Assembly: GCA_005406025.1 (NCBI GenBank)
Contig: BGZK01001464.1
Location: 83,933-147,932 of the forward strand
Length of the DNA stretch: 64,000 nucleotides
Direction of reading: 5' to 3'
DNA from: Eumeta japonica
Lineage: Eukaryota > Arthropoda > Insecta > Lepidoptera > Psychidae
Both the position numbers and the translations under genes were made by a program. The notes beneath the pieces are model-generated. The model saw only the letters and a program-made list of their open reading frames with translations, was not told the DNA's origin and ran no database searches. Position 1 is the stretch's first letter, and each line of letters opens with the position of its first letter. Shown here piece after piece: positions 25,985 to 38,616 of the stretch.

Positions 25985-27095
25985 TTTCATTATTATTGAT
26001 TTAAGTCGTGAGAATTTTCGAAGTATCATTTTCTAATATTATAAGTGAAATTAAACAGCTCAGCACAGCATCACTCGGCTTCGAACTACTTTTGGCGATG
26101 AAACACCATGCAAGACAGCTATTTATAACTGGTTTATAACTGGTCAAGCGCGGTCGTGTCAATCTCTGTGACGAATTTCGTGATGATCGCCCGTTCACCG
26201 CTGTGAACAACAAAAAAAAATCGATGCTGTGCGCCGTATGGTCGGAACAGACAATATGCGACCATGAGATTTGGACATACTTAGACATAGACAAGAGTGA
26301 AATACAATCAATCCTACACAAACATTTGGGTATGAAAAAGCTGTGCTCGTGATGGATCTCACACAATTTGACTGAGGCTCAAAAAACGGACCGCGTCACT
26401 TAGTGCAATACCATGCTTACCGGATTCAAGAAAGGGGTGCCAAATTTTGGTGTGAAACACAGTGACAGGTGACGTAACATGGATTCATTACTACGACCCC
26501 AAAACAAAACAGCAATCGACCTTATGGGTCTATCGAGATGAGCGGAAATCAACAAAAGTGGCACTCAGATAAGTGCCCCTAAGCGAATGTTGCTTCTTTT
26601 TTTAATGAAACTGGACACGTGGTTATTGTTGCTTTGGAGAGTACCGTGAATAGAGATTAGTAAACGGCCATTTGTTAACCGAAAGTTATTGACGAACTCC
26701 GTAAAAATAACCGTAAAGGTCATACCATCTTGCACCACGACAATATCAATTCTCACATTGTCAAACAGACAAATAAACTTTAAAAGGAGAAAAACGGAAA
26801 ACTTATAAGAAATCTTGTATGCAGTGCCGACGTAGTACCTTGTGACTTTTTTGTTCGCAAAAATTAAAAACCAATTACGCGATCAACTATTTTTATCACC
26901 AGAAGAGCCTGTCGAATAGAATGAAAAACATGTTTCCTAGGTCACCAGGGAGGATGGCATAAATGCTTTCAAAATTGGCTTATTTCTATGAAAAAGTTTG
27001 TGCTAACGGAGAATACATTAAATTCATTTTTGACCATTCACAGTAATTTTTTCTCATTCATTCCAGAATTTTTCAGTGCGCCCTACGTAAAATAA
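25985..27095 (+). pseudogene. Degenerate mariner transposase (copy 3)
   Basis: A nearly full-length but decayed mariner. The segment reading (N)LCDEFRDDRP…NNKKIDAVRRM at about 26155-26245 is the linker and second DNA-binding region. 'EIWTYLDIDKSEIQSILHKH' follows (about 26265-26325), then 'MKKLCSRWISHNLTEAQK' (about 26328-26385), the WVPHNLT-type motif that precedes the catalytic core. Downstream pieces (…IPSCTTTISILT…, LFLSPEEPVE) are frame-shifted. Stop codons are abundant. It is an inactive relic, and nothing suggests recent movement. Confidence 0.8.
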
Positions 27096-27645
27096 AGTAA
27101 TAGGGAACTTTTCTGAAACGATTAGAAGTTACTGTAAAATCAATGCGAAGTATTGCAAAGAAATGCATTGCAAAAATGCAAATATTTTTTTTTCAGCTAT
27201 TAATTTTTTTTTTTTTTAGAATGCGCTATATAGAATTAGATACAAAATAAATGTTTTATACTGCTTTCTTGTTAACTAGAAATTGAGAAATCTCTTTTTT
27301 GTTACAGAATATGCCATATTAAATTAACTTTTTAGACTTTTTCCGACGTATGCTGCCCTGGTAATCGAAATAAGAATTATATATGACATCGGTGCACTAC
27401 ATGCTCCGATATTATATTATAATATATATATAAATATAAATATAAGTAAAGACCACCTTCAAAAGTCTTTTTCAACCATTTGCGTAATAGACTCCAAAAC
27501 CAACTAATCAGATGTTTTTAGAATTGGTGCTAGCTACAGTATGGCAAAATAACATATAATATATAAACTTGAATGTGTAATGTTAAATACAGTCAGTTAA
27601 AAAAAGGTCGTAAAAAAGAAACAACTGTGATTTATCTGTAGCTGG
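27096..27645. other. AT-rich spacer between mariner copy 3 and repeat copy B
   Basis: No gene is seen. It contains (at)n and 'aatata' runs at about 27405-27450, and a short 'actccaaaaccaactaatcag' motif at 27490 that recurs at the start of copy B. Confidence 0.5.
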
Positions 27646-27985
27646 AACCGACTCCAAAAATAACTAATTAGTTGTGTTTGAAGTTTGTTTCAAAAAAATA
27701 TATAAATAGGTTTTTGAAGGCGGATTTTTTAAAAAAGTTTATTTAATTTACATTGTTTAGTTCTCGACTAATTATAACTTTATAAGTCATTTAACTACCT
27801 TATGTATAGTATAGGTCATTGTTAATAAAATCGGCCAGGCATCTCCTTTGTCGCGTTGGAATTATATAAATGAATGAAAATATGTGGATAAATTAATAAA
27901 AAATTAATTTCATTTCTGTGTACACAAATTATATTAACAGCCATTGAAGAATAGTTTTTCTGGCGACAAATCGTAGTATTATCGC
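27646..27985 (+). repeat. Interspersed repeat, copy B
   Basis: This is the direct partner of copy A (24779-25345), in the same orientation and with the same block order. It lacks about 260 bp present in copy A. The two copies bracket the tandem array and mariner copy 3. Confidence 0.6.
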
Positions 27986-28415
27986 TTAGCTCCTAATCAT
28001 GAAGAAGTACTGTAGCTTCCATCATCAACTCAGCACCATGAAGTGATAACTACCTTACTCAAAAACTTGAACAATTAAAGAAGACAGCTCAAACACACTA
28101 TACGTTTATAAAATATTTAAAAGTTTTTTTCAATTTTCCAGGGATCTCATAATCAGATCCTGACTTGGTGAATATGCGACCACCTCGGAAGTATACAGTT
28201 TGAAACAAAAACAAATTTTCGAAATTGGTATATAATTGACGAAATTATCGCTGAACACTCGTAGAAAAAACATACGCCAGATAAATATAGAACCTTCTTC
28301 TTTTTTGAAATCGTTTAAAATTATCCTCGTATCACATTTCCAATGCTCCTAAAAGAAGTATAACACATATTAATCACTTAGTTGCATTGATTGTCTAACT
28401 GATAAGTCATTGTGC

Positions 28416-28566
28416 CAAGGGCGGATTTAGCCTTCAAGTCAGGAGAGTCACACATACGAGGTTAAGTCAGAACTAGCTCAACTTCGATTAAAATAATAAG
28501 AGAAAGACCCAGCCCAAGGGGGCCACGATCCCATGACCGCCCTCCGTCCCTCCGGACCCACCACTA
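28416..28566 (+). mobile_element. Short hAT-type MITE, 151 bp
   Basis: The flanks cattgtgc and cattgtga match at 7 of 8 positions, as expected for a hAT target duplication. The ends are caagggcggattt… and, reversed, tagtggtgggtcc…. It has GC-rich, C-rich ends against an AT background and is similar in reverse to the element at 21075-21218. No coding sequence. Confidence 0.65.
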
Positions 28567-30235
28567 CATTGTGAACCAATTGAATAATTCAGACCATACT
28601 ACTTCATTATGTGCTACATCGACACTTACATGCTTATAGTACGCTCTCATTAAATTTTCCTAATGAAGCAAAAAAAGTAGAACTTTAAAAATTCATTCCG
28701 AAGGAGATCCCGCAGTTTTTTATAGACCGTGAGTTTAATAATGGCTATAAATGGCAGTCATTTGATAAAAATGTGTAATAGAATTAAATATGGTTCAAAC
28801 AATTTATGACCCTAAGAACATTGACATAATGAAATTTCTTTTAAGTGCATGTGGCATACTTTATATTATAATAGCAATACTAATCGTCACATCGTTTTAC
28901 AACTATCAAAACAAATTCAAACTTGCACCAATTGCAACTTTTATCTGACCAATACAAATTGACGTGTAACATAATAAAACATTATTAATATTTTGTTCTC
29001 TAAAAAATGATATAAGCAATATTCAAACTACTGTTTTTGTGATACCTATCACTAGCGAATGTAATAATATACCTATTTTTTATGACTTCTTAAAATGCAT
29101 TGAAATAAATCATTTAAAAATATATAACTGTTCTTTTTTATCACTTTTGTATTTATCATTTTTCTGTCATCTGTGATTTTAAATTAAAAATAAATTCTAA
29201 CCTACCTAGTATAGTAATAGTTATAATATTTCACTAAAAATGATTTTAATAGCGAACCGTATCACCATCTATATTTTATTTTAAGTAGTTAACAACAGGT
29301 AATCCTACTATACAAAGGTAGTTTTTGACACTTATGTAGATGCTAAGCAGTGATTACAGGCAGCGATTGTCAATACTATCGACAGAAGCAATTTGAATAC
29401 AAAACTTGTTAGTTTTTTTACGTAAATTGATTAATGTTTGAGAAATAATTTCCCTGCCTCTAAAAATGTGAAAGAACCAACATTTTGAACACTTTAATAC
29501 TTATTATATATGTCATATTCCCAGCCACGCTTAGGCCCATTTTGCCGGTCTCCTTTCATTATTTATTGCCAAAGTTGTGTAATTATATATAACAATCTTT
29601 TGTATTTGTTTGTTAGATTTTTGTTATTACCACATTTTTATTTACTACTACTTCTATGCTGTAATGAAAAAAATAATTTATAAATAACGAACATATTTCA
29701 TTTGATTTTATTTACTCCGGCCATACCTTCCCTGATATGATTATAAATGCACCACGTAGCTTTTTCAACACTATTTACTCATTAATTACTGTATTGTGTT
29801 AAAACAAAAATTCCTTTTTTCCTGATTCACACAACTTTAGGTAAGTATAATAATGCTACTCAGATTTTATTGAAATGTTAAGCAAGTACTTATTTCTTAC
29901 GTATGAATTACAAATGTATTTTCTGCATTGTAAATTAACTAATAGTATATGTTTTAGAACACATGAAAATGGTGAAAATGTTACAAATTTAAGTGTAGTG
30001 TAACAACAGAGCGGTTTTTTTTTCTTTATTATGAATGGCAACATTAATGTTTTTGTTGACGTTCACTGTGCCTGTTTTTGCTGCTGAGAATAGAACAACT
30101 TTTGTCAATGTTGACGTTTAGAATTTGTAATTGAAGTTACGATTTACGTGGAGATTAGTAGATATAATTAATTTTATGGTTGTGATTTTTTATATTTAGC
30201 TGACACTTAGTGAATAATTTTTAAGACAGTGCACA
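28567..30235. other. Upstream flank of the ZDHHC23-like gene
   Basis: AT-rich, with no recognisable exon. The last roughly 170 bases before the start codon at 30236 probably include the 5'UTR (for example 'gttcactgtgcctgtttttgctgctgag' split across 30060-30090). No clear TATA box or initiator could be chosen. Confidence 0.45.
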
Positions 30236-33200
30236 ATGGTTTCCAGTAGTTGGACAGTATACGATTTATTATCATGTAATAAGGACCACAAACATATAAA
30301 TCCAGAGATTGTATTACCTTTCATTATATTACCAATATTACTACTTATTGCATCTCTTTCAAATGTTGCAACTCTTATAATAATGATCATGATCGTAATG
30401 GGAGTATTATATGTTTCATCTCGACCTCACAAAAAAAATGGGTATGTCTGATAATCTTAAAAAGAAAGGTATTCCTTAATTCAATGTAACATTATCATTT
30501 AATTACAATGGAATTTAATAACATATGTTTCTTTCCTTTCAATTGTATTTAGCATTTCAGTATAATTTAATGGGAATTTTAATTATATCAAAATTTAATT
30601 AAAAATATTAAATGCAAGAGATTTAATAATTTCTTTAACCCTGTTATTATTGTTTATTATTATTATTAGATGTTATTAAACAATCAAATTATGGCATTTT
30701 AAATTAAGTATTAACATTCTCAGATCACCATTCTTCTTTTCTTGGACTTTGGCATCGGCCTCTTATTTATTTTTAATATTTGAATGTGGTGTGATGTTCT
30801 TACTTGAAATCACACAACTAGAAAACTTCATCCTACTTGCTCTTACAGCTTGTACATGTTATTTTTTTTACAAAGTAAGAGCAATCGCTAACTTTGAATT
30901 ACTGGGACCATCAAAAGGCAAAGATTATAGGTAATTTTATTTACATAAAATTGTTTTTATGAAAATAAGTACCTTTAAGGAGTATAATGAAGTTGAATTC
31001 TTTTTCTTATGCAGCCCGATCTTGACGTCAGATTCATCTTATTGTTACATATGCCAAATTGAAGTCAATGATAGATTGTTTCATTCACTTTGGTAAGTCA
31101 TTTCTGTAGTTTTGATAACTACAATTTAAATGGCTCAAAGTTTCTGAGCCATTTAAATTGATTTTTTTACTCTTTTAATGTTTAAAGCTTTAAAAGATGA
31201 GGTTGGAATAATAATTATGGGAAGGACATAATTAAATGCTATATGAGTACAATGTGACCTCAGAAATTACATTTTTTTGTTTCTTAAAAGTGCAGTTCAT
31301 CAAATAGATCACTTTAAATTTTCTTTGTTTACACTATTCTCTATTTATGCCTTGTTTGCTGCAAACCCTCCTATAAATGATTTCTTGCCATTCATAATAT
31401 TGGTTTTTTAAAAATATTTATTATTTCAACAATATAATTTTTTTTTTAATTTATATGTATCTAGTATATAGTAATGAAAAAATAAAATAAAAATGAAAAA
31501 GTTGAAGTTAAATTCATGAACTGCAAATGTCACGTGTTCTTAAATGCACCTCTATCTCTTGTAACATCTTGCCATGCTAAACAATTAGGGTATTGTTCGT
31601 GAATTTATTTTATGAGTAACCCAAAATGGCATGTTTTATACATTTAAAGAAATTAGAGAATCAACAAAATAAGTAAAAATTGAATGAAATAGATGTTTTT
31701 GGAAGTTAAAGTTTTATTTTGTCAGCATTTCATTTTGGTTTTGCACGATAAAGTCACTTTAAATTAAACCATTTAGTGTTATAAGTTTTGTGTAAACATA
31801 GCTGTGTTTTTACTTATATCTTAATATAACCTTAGGCCCTATAATATAAAATATCATATAATTACTAGATAGAAGTTAATTAATCCAGTATCTACTAAAC
31901 CTCACCCCTTTTAACCTTTCTTTGATTCTTTGATTAGTCTGTACTATGCTCATGGAAAATATTTTGAACAGAATTTCTGATGCAGTCTGCTCTCTGCTAA
32001 GAACATATATTTTTAGCTTCTGGTAGAGAATATTTGGATTATTTTTATGAAATCACCTATATTTTCATCCCTTTCAAGGTTCGAAAATCGAAAAAGAATA
32101 GTAAGTAATCATTAAGAAAAATGTGTTTATTAGATTATACTGTGCAATGCACTACAGGATCACTGAAACAATTTGACTGATCTCACTTGTAAATATACTG
32201 ATTGCCAAGAGAAACCCGTCATACCCAACATACACAAATAAATATTTAGTATTCTTTGAAATATTCTAACCAATCAAAATCCATATTTAATGTGAACAAC
32301 TATGTCCATACATATCAAGATATTGTTATTTATTGAAAAAAAGGGTTATTCTGCTATTTTATTATATTGTTTATAAAGGTAATTTACTTCTATATATAAT
32401 GCACAAATGTTAGAAATGCACTATCATCGTGTTTGAAAACAGACTTTTATATATTTTCAGGTGGAATTGTTGTATATTTCGGTTAAATTATCCATATTTT
32501 ATAGCTGGATTAATATTTGCAACTGCTGCATTATCTTTTGGGGCTAATCTTGGTTTGACTACAGTGTGTCTACCCTTTGTGATTACATCCAACATATTAT
32601 TACCGCATGATTGCAGTGAAGTCTATTATGAATATGAGTGAGTAGTTATCTTGTGTTGTTTTAGTAATTGAATGTTCTGTAATTTTATATGATATTCTAA
32701 AGTTGTTTTACTTCTAGAAAAACAAAAACTGGCTGTGCTTACAAAATATGACCTTATCTGGACCACCCATGTTTGTAATTTACTAATCTATACTGTTCAT
32801 TAGTTGGAGTATCATGCAATGGGGATTTGAACAGATCGAGAAACGGAATTAAGATCGGGATCCAGACTGGGATCGAAATCATGATTAATAGATTGTTGAA
32901 TATAAAAGCTGGAGAAATTGTTTCTATGCCCACGCGGATTGCGCCGCCGCAGGCGAAAGCTAGTATTTTATAATTATATAAACAAGACATTTCATTTTGT
33001 AAACAAATTTTACAAGCTTTTGCCCACGTTGATATTGAATTGTGATTGAATTTTTGATCATTACTAAATCTCGATCCTAAATCTAATTTAGATCTAATTA
33101 CAAGTCTTTATCGCTATATTAAATATCATTTCAACCCTTTTTCGTGTTCTCTCATTTTCATTCAACATTTCTCTCATCTCCCCATATCTCTTGCAGTTAT

Positions 33201-34720
33201 TACTGCTTACCTTCCACTTTTAGCCTGTCAAGTGAATAAAGTAAACATGGCCAATAAATAAAATAAAAAGAAATTTTGCACATTGTCTCAGCTGATGTCA
33301 TAATATATGGAAATGGAATAGATAAGGCAAAAAAATATGAATACAAAATTACAATCTTTTAAAAAAAAGGAATTTTTTATATCTAGTATCATATATATCA
33401 TATGTCCAGTAAAATGAGCGTAATTTTGAAGTAGCACATACTAAATTGAAAAACTTATTAAAAAAGTAGCCGTGAATGCTACTGTAACATCATTTGCATG
33501 GAATTTAGTTTCTGACATAAAAGTGGTCATGTAATTTCTGTTGGTTCTTTGGTGTACAATGCCATGATGATTGTATGTCAAATGTGCATACATAAGTACA
33601 CACATGTACCTTATGTAAGTGTCTGTAAGTCCTTTTTTAATTTCACCAATTTAAAAGTATTTAAATTTTTTATAAAAATTCATTGTTTTGGATTACATTT
33701 TTCACTGAAGATAGTAACAATAACATGCACTGTTAAGCATTTAGACATTTTTACATATATAAGTTAAAGAAAACAATCAAAATAGTTTTATTGTAAGTGT
33801 TGTGTTGTTAAATATTTCATAAGTGAAAAAAAAGACATCTCAAAGATTGTGTCTCTGAGGTAAACATCCAAAAATTTCTGTGAGTGCCCTTTAAAAAGTA
33901 AACCAATTTTCTGTCAGCCGATTTTGATGAAACAAAGACTGTGTGCCATCTCAAGCTGTACTCGAGTTGTATGTGAGCACTCTATTAAAATTAATGTAGT
34001 AGTTTTAGAGATTAATGTGTTCAAACAGACAAAGTATTTAAAAATAGTCTTATTGTATTGTTACATTCTTAAATCATACACATTCAGTTTTTGGCAAATA
34101 TGCGTAGATTAAAATTTTATTCATGTGGTAAATATGGTTTAGTTTCTTTTTTGCAAATAACGTTTAAACTATTAATATCTAAGAAATTCATGAACATTTT
34201 AGGAAGAAGTTTACATTAAAATAATCCATGTTTCTTAAATTCCAGGTTTTAAGTGATTTGCAATTTATGTATTAATAACATGAAAGTTACTCATATTATT
34301 GTTGTTTCAGGTTTGCAATGTACTTTGTTCTTAGTATTTATGCTATTGGTTATGTGTTGGCAATATCATTAGTATTATCACAGCAGATATTTATTTACAT
34401 TCCGAAATACTTCAGTAAGTTTTTATGAATATGTCACATTCTTCTAATTTGTAGTTAAAATGTTGATATTCAATTACTTTTTTTTTCAGAAATGTGCTTC
34501 GGAAAATACAGAACTGTACTTACGGCATGAGACAAATTGTTCAGATATTTTAGTTTGTGTTATCATCTTTATCAGTCGGACTATGTATGGCAGGCTCTTT
34601 GGATGGTATACATTTATTTGTGTCAGAATATTAAAATTACTTTTTGTTTATAGCTTGGAAGAAACATATAGGTGGCATATTGAGATTTTGTCAAGAATAT
34701 TTATATTTATACTTGCATAA
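30236..34720 (+). CDS. ZDHHC23-like membrane protein, six exons, DHHC core absent
   Basis: Exons 30236-30441, 30724-30930, 31015-31092, 32461-32637, 34311-34416 and 34490-34720 join in frame with GT-AG borders to give about 334 residues. Four membrane segments lie before the centre (about residues 25-41, 44-60, 73-96, 103-119) and two after it (about 177-206, 224-245). This is the topology of the ZDHHC23 group of protein S-acyltransferases, which act in Golgi/ER membranes. Between them, C148-x2-C151-x6-R158-x2-H161 matches the first half of the DHHC cysteine-rich domain. W164-W165-N-C-C-I…N173-Y-x-Y-F matches the end (usually DHHCxWxNxC…NY.YF). About 15 residues between, including the DHHC tetrapeptide and its zinc ligands, are missing. 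I found no small exon encoding them in the 31093-32460 intron. The protein is therefore either catalytically dead or misassembled. RNTS at about 255-258 sits where the TTxE motif should be. The last exon is uncertain, as the C-terminus shows no homology I recognise. Confidence 0.72.
31122..31160. repeat. Perfect 16-bp hairpin in intron 3
   Basis: Arms 31122-31137 and 31145-31160 are exact complements (caatttaaatggctca) with a 7-nt loop. It begins about 30 bases after the exon 3 donor of the ZDHHC23-like gene, and could influence splicing or mark an old fold-back insertion. Confidence 0.75.
32800..32968 (+). mobile_element. Helitron-like (Lep1-type) fragment in intron 4
   Basis: The fragment contains 'ttaagatcgggatccagac', 'gggatcgaaatcatg' and 'ataaaagctggagaa'. 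It ends 'gcgccgccgcaggcgaaagctagt', broken here as gcgccgccgcaggcg then aaagctagt. The end forms a short cgcc/ggcg stem just before CTAGT, as expected of a Helitron 3' terminus. A partner with the same block order is at 57776-57934. It lies in the intron between exons 4 and 5 of the ZDHHC23-like gene. Confidence 0.55.
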
Positions 34721-37259
34721 GCTTCAATGAATAAGTGTATAATGCATTGTAAGAGTAAATCCTGTACTGTAATATTTCATTAACTGATATTGATTAATAC
34801 TGTGTTCTGTATAGTACAAATCTTCATAGAAGTTATTGGTTATGCTGCATTAATACAAGAAAAAACATTCTAAGAAAGCAAGAAAATTTATACTGTCATA
34901 GCTGCTGATAAATTATCTATTAGGGCAACTGATAAGAAATGTTGATTCTAGTAAATAACAGGAAAGACTAGAAATTTTGCAGCAAATAAGAATTAATTTA
35001 AAAACGTATAATTTGTATATCTCACGCCATATGTTTGTACCAAGTTTTTGGTACATTACCCTTACTGTGAGTCTTATAGTTTTCACTATCATACAAAGCC
35101 AGTATTTTAGGAGCAGTTCAAGTAATCTGCAAGTCAAGATTGAATAAATATGTAAAAGACACAAAAATCTTTATCCAATATAAATGAAACAGAATAAAAT
35201 ATTGTTCCAAGCTATCATCTCAATACATCACTAAAATTGGTTTTGCCATTGTAGAAAATAGTGTGTTCACACACAAAATGACTATTTACAATTTCATTGC
35301 ATTTATGCATTTAATTACATTTTACTTGACTGAAATATCCATGTTCATTTATCATATAAGAGATGAGTTATCCTGGGCTATTGACACTGTATCAAGAATA
35401 ATATAAAACATTAGGATTCTATGAAAAATATAGTTTATCAGCATCTTCTTGGTACAGAAATATATCTAATAATAATTAAAAGATTTCATGATTTATAAAT
35501 ATACCTCATCGACATAATATATTCACTGTTGATAAATATTAATTATGACACAGTGATGCTCTTCTATTCGTTTTTCTTCTCCAATTTTTTTCCAATGTTT
35601 TAGTTTATTTGGTAGTCCTATCAAGCACAATGTTATCAAAGCAATGCAATAGTTAAATTCACAATATATATTGTGCAAGTTTACTCATTATATTGTGAAA
35701 ATTCATAGTTAAAGTTGTTAATTTTTTTCATTGTATTTTTTTTAACTCTTCCTTTAACTAAAGTCAATCTAATTAATCGGTATTAAAAAAAATTTCTCTT
35801 AATCAAAAAAGAAGAAACACAGAAAAATATGAGTGGTATACTGACATATAAATCCAATACACTATATCTACAAAAAGTTAATTTCGAGATAAAAAATATT
35901 TAATATTTTTAGTTAAATGTCATTAATAAAATAATTTCATATTGTACTTGTGTAATAGATATTATAATTTTTATTCAGTCATGTCCATTTTAAGTAAATA
36001 GTAGTTTTTATTGTCAAGATATTAATAAAAACTTCGATTGTTAGGACTCTGATTAAATAATTTTCCAAACCTTATTATGACAAGAAACTATAACTCAAAT
36101 TGCAGTGAATTGATTTTTCTAAGCATTCATGTTTTAAAGGTACTATGACAATGTATATTTCTTTACAGTGTATTGTCAGAATATGACTTAAGCCAGCTAA
36201 TTAGGTAAGAAATAAAACCAAGCAATTAAAAACTATTCATTACATGTATTTTAGGATAGTAGGTACTCACAGTAAAGATAAATTGAGAATCAAAAATAGT
36301 AATAATAAAAAGATATTTATGTGTGTTAAACATAAACATTTTTATGGTTGTGATTAATTTTACATTAACATAAAAAGAAACTAAGTCAGTATTGCAAATT
36401 TTTTTAGTATAAATTTGAATCTTATTACTAAAGATTGAAATGGTTATGCTCACCATTACTATGATTGTAATGGTGAGTGTAATTCAAGAACCATTTTGCA
36501 TCTTGTAAAAATGAATATGAAAATACTATTACAAAAGGGAAATAAAAGTGACAGATATAATTAAAACTTAACTACTCATCTGTACCTAAATCCTCCTAAG
36601 GGTCTGCAGCATCGGTCACTATAAGATCATTATAAAAACATGTTCTTGACGACGGCATGGACTTACAGAGTTCAAGTAATGCCTTCTTTTCTTCCTTAAT
36701 GCACCTTGGTGAGCCTAGGTGTCATATCCAAAAGATCATTACCTCTATTTCTGTTCTTTGAATCGATTCATTTTCAATATTCTTTTTTAAGAATTGAAAT
36801 TCTGTGTGTAATTGTTTTTCGCAAATATGCTTAAACATCCTCTACAATTCTTGTTTATTTTAATTTTGTATGTTAAAACCTTAACCTTCTGTGATTACAG
36901 CAAAAAACTGTCTACATACATTTGCATGCAGTGACAATATCTCAAGCAATTCATGTGACACATCAGCTCGGACAAACACATCAATCACCTCGCACCCAGA
37001 ACCACAATTTCAAAAGTCATAGAAACCGAAAAAATAAGAAATCCATCAGCGATTTTAGAAAAACGGTAATAATAAACATTCTATTTTATTCTCATGTAAT
37101 TGTAAAAGAAAATGTTCTGAAAAAATAACTCAACCTGAAAGAGATTCCATCTGGGACAAATTTTGGACATGCAATCTTGTAGATATTTTATATCTAAAAA
37201 TGTACAGTAAGTCTGTACTTTAAACTGTCATAACTATTTCGTGAAGACCCAACACATTA
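34721..37259. other. 3' flank and intergenic, no gene seen
   Basis: AT-rich. It probably begins with the 3'UTR of the ZDHHC23-like gene (aataag at about 34730 is only a weak poly(A)-signal variant). There is a perfect 11-bp hairpin at 36449-36477 (ctcaccattac). No exon was recognised. Confidence 0.5.
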
Positions 37260-37760
37260 ATTTGGCAAATTAACATACGGACGAAGAAACACTCTCTCTA
37301 CTCCGAGTTCTCGAACAAAGTTCTGGCCGCCCCACGCCCGCCGTTTGCCTCACAGTGTAAAAGTGACCTTTGTGTGTGTATTTTCCTCACTAATCCCAGC
37401 CTGCCTAAAATCTACGGTGAACAAATTCACAAGTGTGCAAAATATTTTTTACGCACTGAGTTTCACTAATAATAAATCAGTCGTCCATTTTAAAGAGCGA
37501 TATATTATCTAACAACCTAAATTTCAAGGTGTGTGCTGCACTAGATCCGAGTGGTCATCATCCTTCTCCAAGTGCGTTTTCTGAACAATATGAGAAGTGG
37601 AGTGTGTGAAGAGTTTGACCTCGGAATCAAAATTAATTAAGAAAAGAAATTAGCGTTGTTTTGCCGTTTCAGTTCGTATAGGTTCTTACAATACAGTGCT
37701 TTCGTCATATTGATATCTCAGTAACGATCACAATGAGCTTAGTAATTTTGCAAGTGGGTA
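37260..37760 (+). promoter_or_regulatory. Promoter or 5'UTR-like region
   Basis: This is GC-richer and less repetitive than its surroundings (ccgccccacgcccgccgtttg at about 37327, split here as ccgccccacg and cccgccg). A 5'UTR-like tract runs up to an ATG at 37732 (cacaatgagc). A GT (caag|tgggtatg region, about 37752) follows seven codons later and might be a donor. I see no downstream exon to pair with it, so this is only a suggestion that a transcript begins here. Confidence 0.25.
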
Positions 37761-38278
37761 TGAAACACACCACGAGAAACAAAATAAGCATTATTAAACG
37801 AAAACACTGTATATTTACTTAGTGTATTGGATTTACGCGTCAGTGTGGGAGCAGTGGGAACAGAAGTGAAAGAGAGAATGAAATTAACTCTTACATGTTT
37901 TAATATCTCCCCAACACGGTTTCGCTATACCGACCTGATTCGCGATTCAAAGTGGAAAGGATCACCTGTAATGCAGTGGGCCATATACCGTACGGAATCG
38001 ATTATGCATCTTTTTTGTAAATATAAACGTAAACATAATAACCTTTCTTAGACCAACATTGCCAAAGAAACCATAATCATTAAAGTAGCTGTTTCTGAGA
38101 AAAATAGCTTTGAAGATGTTCTAAAAATTCATGACGTTCCAACCTTGTGACAGTGGACAGTCGTACGTCACGCCATGTCCCCCCAGCTAATCGCGAAGCG
38201 TGACCGCGTGCGGTCGTTGAACGTGCACGAAAGTTAGGTATTTTGCTTATTTGCTATTTTTTAGGTTACAGTTGTAGT

Positions 38279-38616
38279 CAGCGCCGGCCCTAGCTTTGAT
38301 CAAGGTGGAACGAGATGGTTCTTCAGCGCCGTCAGGTCAGTACTCTAATTTTCCAAAAATTTTAATTTGGCTTTGTGATAAATAAATAATTGCCAATTTT
38401 TCAAAATAAATTTTTATTGCAAACATCAACACATATTAAGCTTAAATTAAATTAGGTAACTTTAAGTATTGTAACACTGTTCTATGTCTTTCCGAAAGCA
38501 ACATCAAAATTTAATTTTTTGCTAAAAATTGTCTTTTGCATTTGATTTTTTAGCGCCCCCAGTTACATGGCGCCTAGAGCGACCGCTCCACTCGCTCTAG
38601 CCCTAGGCCGGCGCTG
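38279..38616. mobile_element. hAT-type MITE, 338 bp, with cagcgccggcc ends
   Basis: The termini are cagcgccggccctagc and, reversed, cagcgccggcctaggg. The first 11 bases are identical, after which they are offset. The flanking 8-mers gttgtagt and attatagt match at 6 of 8. The interior is AT-rich with GC-rich ends (gcgcccccagttacatggcg). This is a typical non-autonomous hAT with no open reading frame. Confidence 0.7.
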
